Shown here one piece after another: positions 1-10,166 of a DNA stretch of 64,000 nucleotides (positions are counted from its first letter, which is position 1; every line of letters starts with the position of its first letter). The position numbers were made by a program, and so were the translations under genes. Source of the stretch: Branchiostoma lanceolatum (Eukaryota > Chordata > Leptocardii > Amphioxiformes > Branchiostomatidae); NCBI RefSeq assembly GCF_035083965.1, contig NC_089724.1, positions 15,170,910-15,234,909 of the forward strand. Direction: 5' to 3'. The notes beneath the pieces are model-generated. The model did no database searches, had not been told where the DNA came from, and was given only the letters and a program-made list of their open reading frames with translations.

Positions 1-790
1 ACAATTATAGTTTTAGCTTGTTCAAACAATTGAAAATGAAAGTTTGAACATGTTTGAACTAATCTATCTCTTTTACTGTTGGAAAATGTTCCAACAATTT
101 ACAACAGTTTCAAAATGGTAGATTTGGTTTATTGCCCCAATAATCCGGCTAAACAAGCACCCACTCGGATTGGTCCTAATTGGAAATTGGTCTGTTTAAA
201 TTCATTGCTAGACGTTGGTGCTGTTGATAATTAGAAACCACTTACTCATGACACAGAAATATTATTGAGCTAAACTGACTGTGCTCGCAGCATCCAAATA
301 ATGACGCAATTGAAATTAACATAATTTATGTCTACAGATGATCCCCTACACAAATTACATATTCACATGTATCAAAGTCTCATTGCCTGCTGCTACAATA
401 TCTTGGATGGTCCCAAGACGGCCGACACGTTGCATCACAAATTAAATCCACATCATTTGCCAATATGGCGTTATAGTATTTTGACATTAACTATGCAAAT
501 TAGGTATTCATTTGCATAATTGACATCTATCAATATTCCTCTCTTTCTCCATTACACATGTCACATGTTTGAGAGTCCTATAATAGAATGCAGCGGATTT
601 ATAAACTTTCCTCATTAATTATGCGAAGTAGTTCCTGATTTGTTTAATAAGCATACGATCTTGCCAAACATCATCTAAGCTATCTACATACCTAATATCA
701 TGACGATCAATCAAGCCCTTCTTGAGTTATTCCCTTTCAAAGTTTGAAACGAAATCGGCTCCTGCAGTTCTGCTGGCCCAAGGGTAAATA
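1..790. other. intergenic or intronic DNA, no gene seen
   Basis: AT-rich sequence with only short ORFs lacking coding character. If the minus-strand gene whose first exon lies at 1325-2105 continues leftward, this stretch is part of its first intron. Nothing else is supported here. Confidence 0.5.
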
Positions 791-793
791 TAG

Positions 794-903
794 AATACAA
801 CACGGGGTATTCCGTATCACCCGAGGTCCCAGCCCGCCCGCGGATAGGATCGCCCGACAACCGTATTCGGCCGAGGGTGATGCGGAATACACCGTGTTGT
901 ATT
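794..903. mobile_element. foldback MITE-like palindrome
   Basis: Two inverted arms of about 29 bp (794-822 and 875-903) share the core AATACAACACGG / CCGTGTTGTATT and the inner GTATCACCC / GGGTGATGC. They enclose a GC-rich centre of about 50 bp. There is no coding capacity. It looks like a non-autonomous terminal-inverted-repeat element, and the superfamily is not determinable because no target duplication is clear. Confidence 0.6.
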
Positions 904-1324
904 TTATTTATGTCATACCCACCCGAGAAAACACACATTTCAATGCGAAATGCGACAGAAGTTTAGGGAGTTTTGTGTCCTCGAACAAAAAACTGTAACA
1001 ACATTGATTCCAACCTCCGAATCCGGTATTCGAATTTTCGACGGCGGCGCAACCGGCGCAACCGGCGCGCTCGAAATGCATTCGAAATATTCTATGGAAG
1101 CCCGTGGGATACAACTCTAGAACCTCATGTGATACGGATAGTTATCACACGGTCCAGAACACCAGTATCAGGCCCAAGCATGACATAAGGAAAATCATCA
1201 CACGATGTGAAACACCCGTATTTAACTTTTTCGCGGCCCAGATATGACATAAAACAGAATATCATGTCTTTGCATGCTATACGAAATCAGTAACAACGCT
1301 AGCATAAATGTGAACAATTCTTAC

Positions 1325-2105
1325 CACAGGCTGTTTGTCGTGGGCGCACATTCGGCAAGTACATCTCATTTTCTATCAGATCGTTTTGCGCTCTCATCTG
1401 ATTTGGAGAACTCGTTGAATGGCGGCTATTTGGTATCGCACTGTTACCTTGGACAAAAACCGACCCGTCAGCTGTGGGCATGTTATTGTCACTCTCATCA
1501 ACGATAGCATCCTGCCGTGTAGCTGCAAATGGCTGAATGCCGCACTGATTTTCATGATTTTTATCTAGTCCGGTGGCTGGTTGAGGGCGATCGTACACGT
1601 ATGGCTCGTATATCTGATTAGGGTTGCCGGTGGTTTGAGCGTACTCAGGACTAGTCTGGAAGGTGTTTGGCGCGTGCAAAGGATTATTCGGGTCCTGTGT
1701 AATTTGTCGGTACATTGGATTCAGGCCAGTGGAATTTTGTGTGTAGACAAGATTCGGGTTTTGTGTGTCCTGCTCGCACATTGGATTTTGATAAAGTCCA
1801 CGCTGTCGGATGTCAGGACTGATGATGCTGTTATCCCCTACCAAGGTTGAAGTGTGCACGCTCTTTTCTGATAAGTCACCACCCCTTGCCGAGGCGATTG
1901 TGACGTCATCGCTGTTGCTAGACGCTGTTTTTGTTTTCGCCTCCTCTGAACCTGTCTCACAAACCCCCATACCATCATGACAGATTTCTTCACCACAGTC
2001 TGATGTTCCACCAGAGCCGATGTGGACTGTTTGTCCGTTCTCAGATGCCCCAGCCAGGTTGCCTTCATGACAGTCATCGTTACTTTCCTCGTGGCTGTTG
2101 GGCAT
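1325..2105 (-). CDS. first coding exon of a putative type II transmembrane protein with NPMY-type repeats
   Basis: The open frame from ATG at 2105 runs about 260 codons to a good splice donor (CTGTG|gtaagaatt) at 1325/1324. The stop a few codons later would then be intronic. The product is hydrophilic and acidic, rich in N, Q, S, D and E, with loosely repeated motifs such as QNPMCEQ, LNPMYRQ, PNQIYEPY and ENEMYLPN in its second half, and it ends with the basic Cys stretch PRQTACGK. There is no signal peptide. This composition is what I know from lancelet type II membrane proteins (C-type lectin-like or LRR ectodomains), whose cytosolic tail carries NPMY repeats just before the transmembrane segment. 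The membrane span and ectodomain would lie in exons to the left, outside the window. The repeated Tyr motifs could be phosphorylation or endocytic signals (inference). It could instead be a stand-alone disordered protein ending at 1299. Confidence 0.55.
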
Positions 2106-2189
2106 GCTAATCCTCTGTTCCGTTTGTGTACTTGCCGATTTGGCTTAGTTGGCTACTGAAGAAACTGTTTTAGCAGAGTCGCGGATTGA

Positions 2190-2469
2190 AAAGGATTAGA
2201 CTTTCCCGCCATTTTGTAGGTATTGTCTTGATTGCATCTGCCCAACAATACGTGCTGGGTATACTCCGGTTCAATTGCAAAACCTTGCTCTGATCTGTGG
2301 ATATGAAACCGAAAAATGTCGTCTGTTGTCGGTGTCGGGGGACTGAATTGGATTAATGCTTTTCCGTCATTTTGTGTGTATTTTGTTGATTGCTTCTGCA
2401 CAACAAACCGTGTTGGCCACACCCCACTTCAACTGCAACGCTATGTTCTGAACTGCGGATATGGAACCT
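2190..2469. repeat. two-copy tandem repeat, ~158 bp period, upstream of the 1325-2105 exon
   Basis: Segments about 2190-2310 and 2349-2469 are diverged copies. They share GGATTA...CCG(C/T)CATTTTGT, a TGATTGC(A/T)TCTGC block and GGATATG(A/G)AACC, spaced by 157-159 bp. They lie immediately upstream of the minus-strand start codon at 2105, and a TATATATA string at about 2470 lies at the far end. The duplication could therefore affect that gene's promoter or 5' UTR (inference). Confidence 0.55.
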
Positions 2470-2632
2470 ATATATAGCTAAGAGGTCGCCTGTTATCGGC
2501 GTGCTGCCCAATCACCCAACCAAAACGGGAGATAGTCTAGCTACGTGCTGGTGGTCTTTTAAACCTTTGCTTTTGATTAGTATTTCTGATTTCCATTACA
2601 TCATAACTCCTCTTGCCTCTACGAAGTAGCGC

Positions 2633-2771
2633 TATTCTCCAAGCTGAGGTTTAGATGTGTGTGTATTGGGCTAGTAATGGTCGCAATTTCTCATGCTTGG
2701 GAGGATATTGTTGAAAATTGCGGCCATTACTAGCACCCACCCCCAATTGAAACCTCCGCTTGGAGAATATA
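2633..2771. mobile_element. foldback MITE with 9-bp target duplication (Mutator-like)
   Basis: The ends read TATTCTCCAAGC...GCTTGGAGAATA. Internal arms also pair (GCTAGTAATGGTCGCAATTT with AAATTGCGGCCATTACTAGC). The 9-mer AAGTAGCGC occurs at 2624-2632 and again at 2772-2780 as a direct flank. The terminal CTCCAAGC motif is shared with the element at 48253-48412, so both belong to one family. No protein is encoded. Confidence 0.7.
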
Positions 2772-2784
2772 AAGTAGCGCAACG

Positions 2785-4028
2785 ACTATCGATGCGGACT
2801 GAGCTTCCCTGCAAAAGGCCTGGCGAGCGTGACGGGATGTGCCCCTGCTGCTCCCAGCTGGCTGCTCCCGGCACAACTAGTACTGGCCATGGTGCGGCGT
2901 TACCCCCATTGACTATATGGTTGTCCAGCTGCATCGACTCCAGAGGCCTAATGTCCGCTTTGAATCAAACTGACTCCATCATCACTCTCCACACCTCACT
3001 AGCAGCTACAAACCATTGAGAGCTCAGAAATGAAAATAAACTTTCATATGCATGTCACCTGCAGAGAATATCATACATGTCAAATTTCAATCTCCTACAA
3101 TAACCGGAATAGGGTAATGGCTAGACCTTATTCTACAGGTGGTACAAGTGTTCTACTTCTTGGAGACTACGTATACATTTGTGCTAGTAACCAAATCTGA
3201 GAACATTTTTTTTCTAAATTTTTAACTACTTCTCCGAGTGTGGGCATTGTACAGTGACATAATCAGTCCTCGTCGCACAGCATTTGTATGACAGCTGTAC
3301 AGAGAGAAAATGGGGGCATCACAAGGACTTTATAACCTGAATGGCAGCAGAGAGCTTGCTTCATATTCTTAACCTGCCTTGATATTAAACCGCTATTTTC
3401 TACCCGCACGTCTTGTAATTTTGGCAGATTTACTGGTAAGTGTAATTTGGTAACGTTTCCCTCCCATTGTCCTAGTCTCTAACAGCGGGTAAAGTATGTT
3501 TCTATGTAGATAAATAGGTACTGCAACGCCTGTAAGAAAGATGTCTATTCTAATGATAACATCGTAGAAACTGTGTTGATTTTCTGAACCGGCAGTATAC
3601 AGTTCTTTGGCCAAAGTTCTTTTTTGTATTTTACATTTTTACAAAATGGTTTTGAAAATCGTTTCTAATCCTCATCAAAAACGCAAATTCAAAACTGAAA
3701 ATACCGAATATTATCATACAAGATCGATAAAGGTTGAATAGACTGCACTGTATAATATAGAACTATTCTAAAGAAAGACTGTGTGATAAAGCCCCGAGTC
3801 TTTGCCGTAACCATTGCAACCCAATTTTCAACTGTTGGAAAATTGACATCTTCCGATGGAGCAATTCACGACCAATTTTCTCGCTTGAAATGAAACCAAA
3901 TGCCAATTTAAATTGTGCGTGTTGTAGTCGTCATTAAAACAAAATGCCCCACATCATTTCTGAAACATCTGGTATTTTCATTTATATGCTGGAATTATTT
4001 CTGAGAATCCAAAGGCTGCTAAACTTGC
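2785..4028. other. intergenic DNA, no gene seen
   Basis: Only short non-conserved ORFs on either strand. It ends at the TATA box of the next gene. No repeat or RNA gene was recognised. Confidence 0.45.
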
Positions 4029-4036
4029 TATAAAAG
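4029..4036 (+). promoter_or_regulatory. TATA box of the 4283-5050 gene
   Basis: TATAAAAG lies about 30 bp upstream of a short untranslated first exon (roughly 4059-4089). That exon ends at a donor GGGAG|gttagta and is followed by an intron ending in a T-rich AG six bases before the start codon. Confidence 0.6.
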
Positions 4037-4282
4037 GGCGCCGTTGCATATTTTTCTTTACACTTGAGAGATCGTCATCTTATAGGGAGGTTAGTATGTA
4101 CCAAACGTGCCTGTAGTTTACTTGGTGTGTTTCATAGCATTCAAGTGGCGAGATCTAGAACGTATTGTAATAGTTTGTATTTCTTACTAACCCTACTTTT
4201 ATGACGTTTCCACGTTGATACTAGTTAGCTTATAAATGGTTTGGATGTTCATCTTTTATCTCCTGTTTTTTTTTTAGAAATC

Positions 4283-5050
4283 ATGTTTGTGTTGAAGCTG
4301 CTTCCAGCGGTCCTGTTGGTGGTCGCCACGAGTTCCATCCAAGGCGCACCGCATGGTGGCCCGCCACCTGCGCTGCCGCCGGCTGACGATGCACCCCCTC
4401 CATGGGTCATGGATTTGTTCATGGAAGCTATGGCCCAAGGGATGTCCATGGAAGAAGCTACTGCTTATGTCCAGCAGAAGATGATGGAAGAGATAGCAAA
4501 AGATCCATCCTTGCTCGGCCCACCACCGCCGTCCAAGCAGAAGAAATCCGACGATGCCCCTCCTCCTTGGGTCATGGATTTGTTCATGGAAGCTATGGCC
4601 CAAGGGATGTCCATGGAAGAAGCTACTGCTTATGTCCAGCAGAAGATGATGGAAGAGATAGCAAAAGATCCATCCTTGCTCGGCCCACCACCGCCGTCCA
4701 AGCAGAAGAAATCCGACGATGCCCCTCCTCCTTGGGTCATGGATTTGTTCATGGAAGCTATGGCCCAAGGGATGTCCATGGAAGAAGCTACTGCTTATGT
4801 CCAGCAGAAGATGATGGAAGAGATAGCAAAAGATCCATCCTTGCTCGGCCCACCACCGCCGTCCAAGCAGAAGAAATCCGACGATGCCCCTCCTCCTTGG
4901 GTCATGGATTTGTTCATGGAAGCTATGGCCCAAGGGATGTCCATGGAAGAAGCTACTGCTTATGTCCAGCAGAAGATGATGGAAGAGATAGCAAAAGATC
5001 CATCCTTGCTCGGCCCACCACCGCCGTCCAAGCAGAAGAAATCCGCTTAA
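4283..5050 (+). CDS. secreted protein with four near-identical 55-residue repeats
   Basis: 255 aa. I chose the ATG at 4283 because a T-rich intron acceptor (TTTTTTAG|AAATC) precedes it directly; the in-frame codons upstream are intronic. Residues 1-21 form a signal peptide (MFVLKLLPAVLLVV..., cut near QG/APHGG). A short Pro-rich linker follows, then four tandem 55-aa units. Each unit begins DDAPPPWVMDLF, has a predicted amphipathic helix (MEEATAYVQQKMMEEIAK) and ends LGPPPPSKQKKS. The KQKK end of each unit is a possible dibasic processing site, so the gene may release four copies of one ~50-residue peptide. Copies 2-4 look identical in DNA, which points to very recent expansion or gene conversion. 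A poly(A) signal AATAAA lies at 5608-5613. I do not recognise the family. A secreted structural protein is an alternative to a peptide precursor. Confidence 0.8.
   Translation: MFVLKLLPAVLLVVATSSIQGAPHGGPPPALPPADDAPPPWVMDLFMEAMAQGMSMEEATAYVQQKMMEEIAKDPSLLGPPPPSKQKKSDDAPPPWVMDLFMEAMAQGMSMEEATAYVQQKMMEEIAKDPSLLGPPPPSKQKKSDDAPPPWVMDLFMEAMAQGMSMEEATAYVQQKMMEEIAKDPSLLGPPPPSKQKKSDDAPPPWVMDLFMEAMAQGMSMEEATAYVQQKMMEEIAKDPSLLGPPPPSKQKKSA
4385..5044 (+). repeat. in-frame 165-bp minisatellite, 4 units
   Basis: Period 165 bp, with units beginning at 4385, 4550, 4715 and 4880 and encoding the 55-aa repeats. Unit 1 differs slightly at its 5' end (GATGCACCCCCT against GATGCCCCTCCT). The other three appear identical by eye. 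Confidence 0.9.
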
Positions 5051-5490
5051 ATGCAAATGACGAGGAAAGTAAGACAAGTTGCACCATCTAAACGATGACT
5101 TCAAGTGATATTTACTATAACCGCAATACATTGACCTTCCTTTAGCTTTATTTTGTTTTCTTGAACTGCTGATATTATTACTGAGAGTTAGCATTTCCGA
5201 ATTGAGAATACAGATTACGGTCTTTTGTTTGAAATCCAAGTTGAGTGTACTTGTATCATTTTCGGTACAATTGTTGTGTTTCGCAATTTGTGCTGTTTTT
5301 AGAATTATTTTTCCTAATTTCTATTCTCCCTTGTGTTAGAAGAGACGTGACCTATGATGAGGGAGCAGGGAAACCCCACATTGGGTTCGTGCGTCTCTGA
5401 ACGTCGCCAGTAGGTCCGAAACCGAAGTTGAGATGGTTTTCGATTCAGAACATCTATCTTCTTGCATGCAGTGACAGAAATACTTGCATG

Positions 5491-5519
5491 CTTGTTGTTG
5501 TTGTTGTTGTTGTTGTTGT
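5491..5519. repeat. (TTG)n microsatellite
   Basis: Ten uninterrupted TTG triplets in the 3' flank of the repeat-protein gene, upstream of its AATAAA. Confidence 0.9.
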
Positions 5520-5712
5520 GAAAAGTCGTAAAAGTCACAACGGTCAAATGAATGGCTGGTAATTGTGCTAATTTATGGTTTTTATGTCCATTTCACTTTT
5601 TGGTGATAATAAACTTTACTTGTGCAAGACCGAGTGCTTGGTATGGTTTGATTCTATGAGTGACTTAAGAGTACGTGTACACTGCTGGGACAGGTTGATA
5701 CAGTGAATGAAT

Positions 5713-5906
5713 AACGGAAGGAAGAGAGAAAGGAAGGAAGAGAGAAAGGAAGAGAGAAAGGAAGAGAGAAAGGAAGGAAGGAAGGAAGGAAGGAAGGAAG
5801 GAAGGAAGGAAGGAAGGAAGGAAGGAAGGAAGGAAGGAAGGAAGGAAGGAAGGAAGGAAGGAAGGAAGGAAGGAAGGAAGGAAGGAAGGAAGGAAGGAAG
5901 GAAAAA
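5713..5906. repeat. (GGAA)n microsatellite with GAGA-rich start
   Basis: Almost 200 bp of GGAA/GAAA tetranucleotides. The open frame across it (RKEGRKEG...) is a repeat artefact. It abuts a tRNA-derived SINE tail, a common seed for such arrays. Confidence 0.95.
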
Positions 5907-5929
5907 AGTTAGTTAGTAATAGTAGTTTT

Positions 5930-6115
5930 ATAAAACTGACTGCAAAATAAGCAGTGAAATTCTATTGCCATGGCACTCTTTCCCATAGATGAGTGTTAGA
6001 AGCAGAAAAAGCAGTATATACCACTTTTAAAGTATGTTGTATGACTCGGTTGGTGATCGAACTCACGACCTACCGAATACAGGGCGAACACGGGGGAAAC
6101 AAGAAAATGGAAGCC
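5930..6115 (-). mobile_element. tRNA-derived SINE fragment
   Basis: Read on the minus strand, this has a Pol III B-box-like motif (GAGTTCGATCACC, near 6060), followed by a tRNA-unrelated body with AGTGGTATATACTGCTTTTTCTGCTTC and then a TAG/TTA-rich tail that meets the GGAA microsatellite. Upstream of the box is CGCCCTGTATTCGGTAGG. It resembles broadly distributed invertebrate SINE cores. The exact family is not assignable by eye. Confidence 0.5.
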
Positions 6116-6119
6116 ACAG

Positions 6120-6780
6120 GGAAGACGTTAATAATCTTCTAATAAAGACAAAACAGTTTACAGCGACACGTCTGATTCTTTAATACATACAGAATTAACA
6201 ACTTGAAATCATCTTCCAAAAACAAAGGACGGCCTCCGTGACTTCCTATCAACCGTGCAGCAGCTGTTCCTTTCCTTGTAAGATAAACAAACAGCTAGAA
6301 AAATAAGCGGTGAATTTGAAAGCAGAGTTGAAGACTGTTTGATATTACAATTGCACGGAATAAACTTATGAACAGCAGCCTGTAATTCAAATGCAGATTT
6401 ACCTGAAATGGGCGGAAGCAATCTTTCCGCCCTGTTTGCGCCCGATCCCTTAATGGCAGCAAATCTGCATATATCCTCTTACCCTTCCATGCAAAACTAA
6501 TCCTACAAAAGTCTACTGTACCTTCCTAATATACCACATGCCAGGGAAGATTTAGATGTTCACTTGGCTTTGAAACTCTATTTGATTCAAAGTAGGCTTG
6601 ATACCTTACGTTATACAGCTACTAAAAGGCAGAATAACAGTCACAATGCAACTGTATGATGATTGTCACATAGAAGTTGACCTACTTACATACAGATACA
6701 TCGTAATGATTGTCGAAACAAATAATGATGTGGTCGGAAATATATATGCCTAATTGAGCATCGTAGAAACGCCACTCATA
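6120..6780. other. no gene recognised
   Basis: Only short ORFs without recognisable domains. It precedes the presumed untranslated first exon of the 7077 gene, which may end at 6870 (GATCAG|gtaggc), by analogy with the donor CAG|gtgaga of its paralogues. Confidence 0.35.
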
Positions 6781-7076
6781 CATAAGCAAATTTACTGTGG
6801 AGCAGCCTTTAGGGTCCCTAGCGTGCAGCACATCCTCTATCCAATACAAGCTGAGAAGAGATCGGATCAGGTAGGCTGTTTTTGTTGTCGTTATAAAATG
6901 ATGCATTTATCAAGTATCAAATATCATGACTTTTGAGTGCGTAGATTTTTGACAGTTGTAAAACCTTGGAGCTGGAAAAAACAAAAGAATAAGCAAGCGT
7001 ATGAAAGTATTTTTTACCATCGTATATCTAGCATACGATGTGTGTGTTTATTCTTTGTTTTAGTACCACAGCGAAG

Positions 7077-7569
7077 ATGTCAGTCTTGAAGCTTGTCCTC
7101 TTGGTAGTTGTGCTGGTCGCTATCTTTGGAGGCCAGGCAACCAATGTCGCCGATGGAAAGGCTGTGGGAGAGGCGCGACAGACTTCAGACGTGGCCGAGT
7201 CGCCCGAATCCGATCCGGTAGCTCTCGAGCGAGTCAAGCGCCAGCGAAGAGGGCTGAGGTCTTGGTTTTGCAACAAGCTGTCAGACAAAAAGTACCATAA
7301 ATACTTGTTTCTTGTACTTCATATTCTGACATTCATCAATACTATGAAGAAACTATATCTATTTATCTATCCTTTAATCTATATTTGTCTTTCTCTCTCT
7401 ATATATATATATATACATGTGTATGATATCATGTTAATCGTTCATTTGCATGGCTCATTGCTGTATCGTGTCTGAACTTCTTGTTAGGCCGAACGGGAAA
7501 AGAGGAGTGAAGGACAAGCTGTGGGAAACCTTCTGCGCTCCTCACACTGCGGCCGCCGGTATCATGTAG
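7077..7569 (+). CDS. two-cysteine secreted peptide precursor, copy 1
   Basis: Coding exons 7077-7291 and 7488-7569, joined in phase 2, give 98 aa. The start follows an intron acceptor (TTTGTTTTAG) by 13 bases, as in the paralogues at 10167 and 18782. There is a signal peptide (MSVLKLVLLVVVLVAIFGGQA), a short acidic spacer, then the basic cluster VKRQRR (53-58). Peptide 1 is GLRSWFCNKLSDKKPN followed by GKR (amidation plus dibasic cut). Peptide 2 is GVKDKLWETFCAPH... to the C-terminus. Each peptide carries a single Cys (C65, C88), so an inter-peptide disulfide or a dimer is possible. A 3' UTR exon homologous to exon 4 of the paralogues may begin near 8262. Family not recognised; the role could be hormonal or antimicrobial. 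The intron/exon plan is shared with two genes downstream, so this is a tandem family. Confidence 0.75.
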
Positions 7570-9365
7570 GACAGGTCAGAAAGGTTTGTCATGACTGGTT
7601 ATGTATCATTTTACTCATGCAAGAGAAGTACATTCGCAGTTAGTCACTCATACTCAATTACCTCTCCTTATACAGATCATTAAATTGTTCAAAGTGTCCG
7701 TTCTCAATGATATGGAAGTAGATACAAGCTTGTAGTACCGTTTCACCACACAGTGTTTTTTTTTAATCTAAATCATGTTTATAGATAACCTTTATTCATT
7801 ATGTCCAAATTTACATTTCATTACATCTACAGTATTATAGCTAACTGATAGAAAATTCGGTAATGCACTACTGAAATATGATCATATATAGCTAGTAATT
7901 TGTGCATGTTGAATAATATGAATTGTAAACTACACAGTAAATACAAATTTTGACATAATCACTTTGAATTCATGACACCGCAACTTTGCGTTTTTCCAAT
8001 GTATTGCTACTGTACTATAGAATTGTTTCAGTCCCAAACTTAGAACACTGTAAAAACAAATCTTATCGTTCTACCACGAAATTAAGTCGCCATGAAAATG
8101 TATTACGTACTAGATTAACAGTGTGTAGAAACCAAACAGCAAGATGATATTGAATATGCCTTTTGACTTTGAGCATTCAGTAGCTAAAAAAAATCAGACA
8201 AAAAAACGGGACCTTGAAACATTGCTCGTCCGATAACAGTCCATTTTACATTACGTTCCAGGTGCCTGGGCACTCCTGTGTCGGGCGAGGACATTGGCTG
8301 GTGGTACATACAGACGGCGTCGTGATGAATGCCATTATTTTCCTTTCACATCTGCATGAGACACTCGTATATTGTGTGTTTATTACTATGTAAGAATGTA
8401 GGTGAATGCTTGTAAATGTTTGTTACGAAGAAAACTGTTGACTGGCTGTTCTCATATTGCGATTTTGAATACGTGCTTTGGAATTTGCCTGTCATCCATA
8501 AAATGATATCATTACAAAATCAAGCGGATGGTGTATGGTATATCATACTACCACTATATCATTAAATCATTTAATCCAAGTATAATCTTATATTAGAGAT
8601 ATTACAACATAATATCGATATTGTATATCTGTACGATAGGGATCAAATCTAGTGCTTAGTTACCTGGACACCATCCACGAAAGGATTAGGCCTCCATCCT
8701 ATCTGGCATCCAAGCTAAAAGTTTGTAGTGTGATTGTAGAAATGTATTGCCAGAAGCCTTGCAGTTATCAACTGACAGCCGAGTGCTAGACGTATTATAT
8801 GTATTGAGTCAGACGTTTGTGATGAAAAAATGTATTGGTGATTCTATATATACGGAGAAAGGTATAGTGAGAGCAAGCCTGGAAACAGGAAAGACAATGG
8901 CGAAAGTCAAATGAAAATGACACAGAGCATGCTCATTGATGACATTGTAGAGACTGAAGTGTAAATAATTTAGACAAGCAGCGAATGGATTTGAAGCTAA
9001 AGTGTAAGATCTTTTGAGGTATGGATGAATGAAACGGTTGATATCACAACGAATAAAACAGTGGTATTAAAACGGATTGTATGTTTTATTGTCTATGCCA
9101 CTTATCTTTTGATTGTAGTAAGGCAGTTTTGTACCAGTTCTTTGACTATATTTGGTGACTGTTAAAGTCTGATGGTAAGGTTGTTTGAATTGTTGTAGGT
9201 TGTAAAAATCCTCTGGCAATAAGTATATACGATGAAAAGGAAACAGTAGCTTGAGTCCATTGGGTAACTTCGAAACTACCCTCTCTTTTGCACGTTCTAT
9301 GATGAACACATACCAGTTTGCATAAAGACGCCACAGTCTGTTCTTGCACACAGTCACTGGCTTTG
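7570..9365. other. 3' UTR/intergenic, no separate gene
   Basis: Probably holds the last untranslated exon of the 7077 gene (acceptor TTACGTTCCAG near 8262). An AATAAA at about 9052 is a possible poly(A) signal. No other coding sequence was found; the minus-strand ORFs at 9.1-9.5 kb recur as degraded sequence in the duplicated unit and do not look coding. Confidence 0.4.
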
Positions 9366-9868
9366 GAAACCACTTTATGGTGTACACCGTTTTAGCACAT
9401 TGAATGAGTATGGGCGACAGAGTTTTCTTTGTCCGTGCACGTACAAGAGACATCCATTGGTATCCAGGGTTAAGTTTGAGCAATTTTCAATGATGATACT
9501 ATACCCACTTGCATGAGTATATACCATGCATAATGCAACATAGGTGCCAACTCAAAACTTATAATCCAGTCATTGTAAGCAAATAGAAATATCCAGAACA
9601 TCGTGTACCCATCTGTGATGTACCAAAGTCACTATGATAATGTAGTGTAGTATATCTTCTTGACATATGTAGTACGATCAAGGAGGTTATATAGACACAT
9701 AACCTCCTAGCTTGGTTAGTACGATTGAACACGTACATTGTCTGTTTTTGCTCGGCGATCTGCATACAAACTATATGCATGATGGTGAAGGGCAGGACAC
9801 TTAGACGCAACAATGGGGGTAGGATCGTCATAATTACACGTTGTAATTTTCCATTTAAACTTCATGTT

Positions 9869-9874
9869 TATAAA
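9869..9874 (+). promoter_or_regulatory. TATA box of peptide precursor copy 2
   Basis: TATAAA is followed by an untranslated exon ending at 9956 (TATCAG|gtgagact). The same TATA, spacing and donor are conserved in unit B (18466-18471, donor after 18555), which supports function. Confidence 0.65.
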
Positions 9875-10166
9875 GAAGGTGGCGCTTCTAACTGCGTACC
9901 ATTTACTCGTGTGCTGATATACTGGGTCGGACCTCTTTCACGTTGCCTAGTATCAGGTGAGACTAAAAACATCGTCGTTGCTTCCTTTGCTATCTTCTTT
10001 CATTGAAATTCCTCCAGAAGCACCTCGGCATAGCGCCTGTGCTTGAGAAACATTAGCTTGGCTCTGGAAAGTGCATGCACTACAAATTCGCCATTCTGTC
10101 TGAAGCCCTGCGAAGGAAATGGCTGATCTGCAAACATGTCTTTCTGTTTTAAGCACCACGAAGAAG

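Noticed and set aside
4274-5239. 321-codon minus-strand ORF and a 229-codon plus-frame ORF
   Set aside because: Shadow frames of the 165-bp repeat array; the +1 frame with a signal peptide and intron acceptor is the gene.
5707-5916. Frame of RKEGRKEG repeats
   Set aside because: Tetranucleotide microsatellite.
10119-10166. Upstream in-frame ATG for peptide copy 2
   Set aside because: Lies before the conserved intron acceptor, and copy 3 has a stop in the same place; would also spoil the signal peptide.
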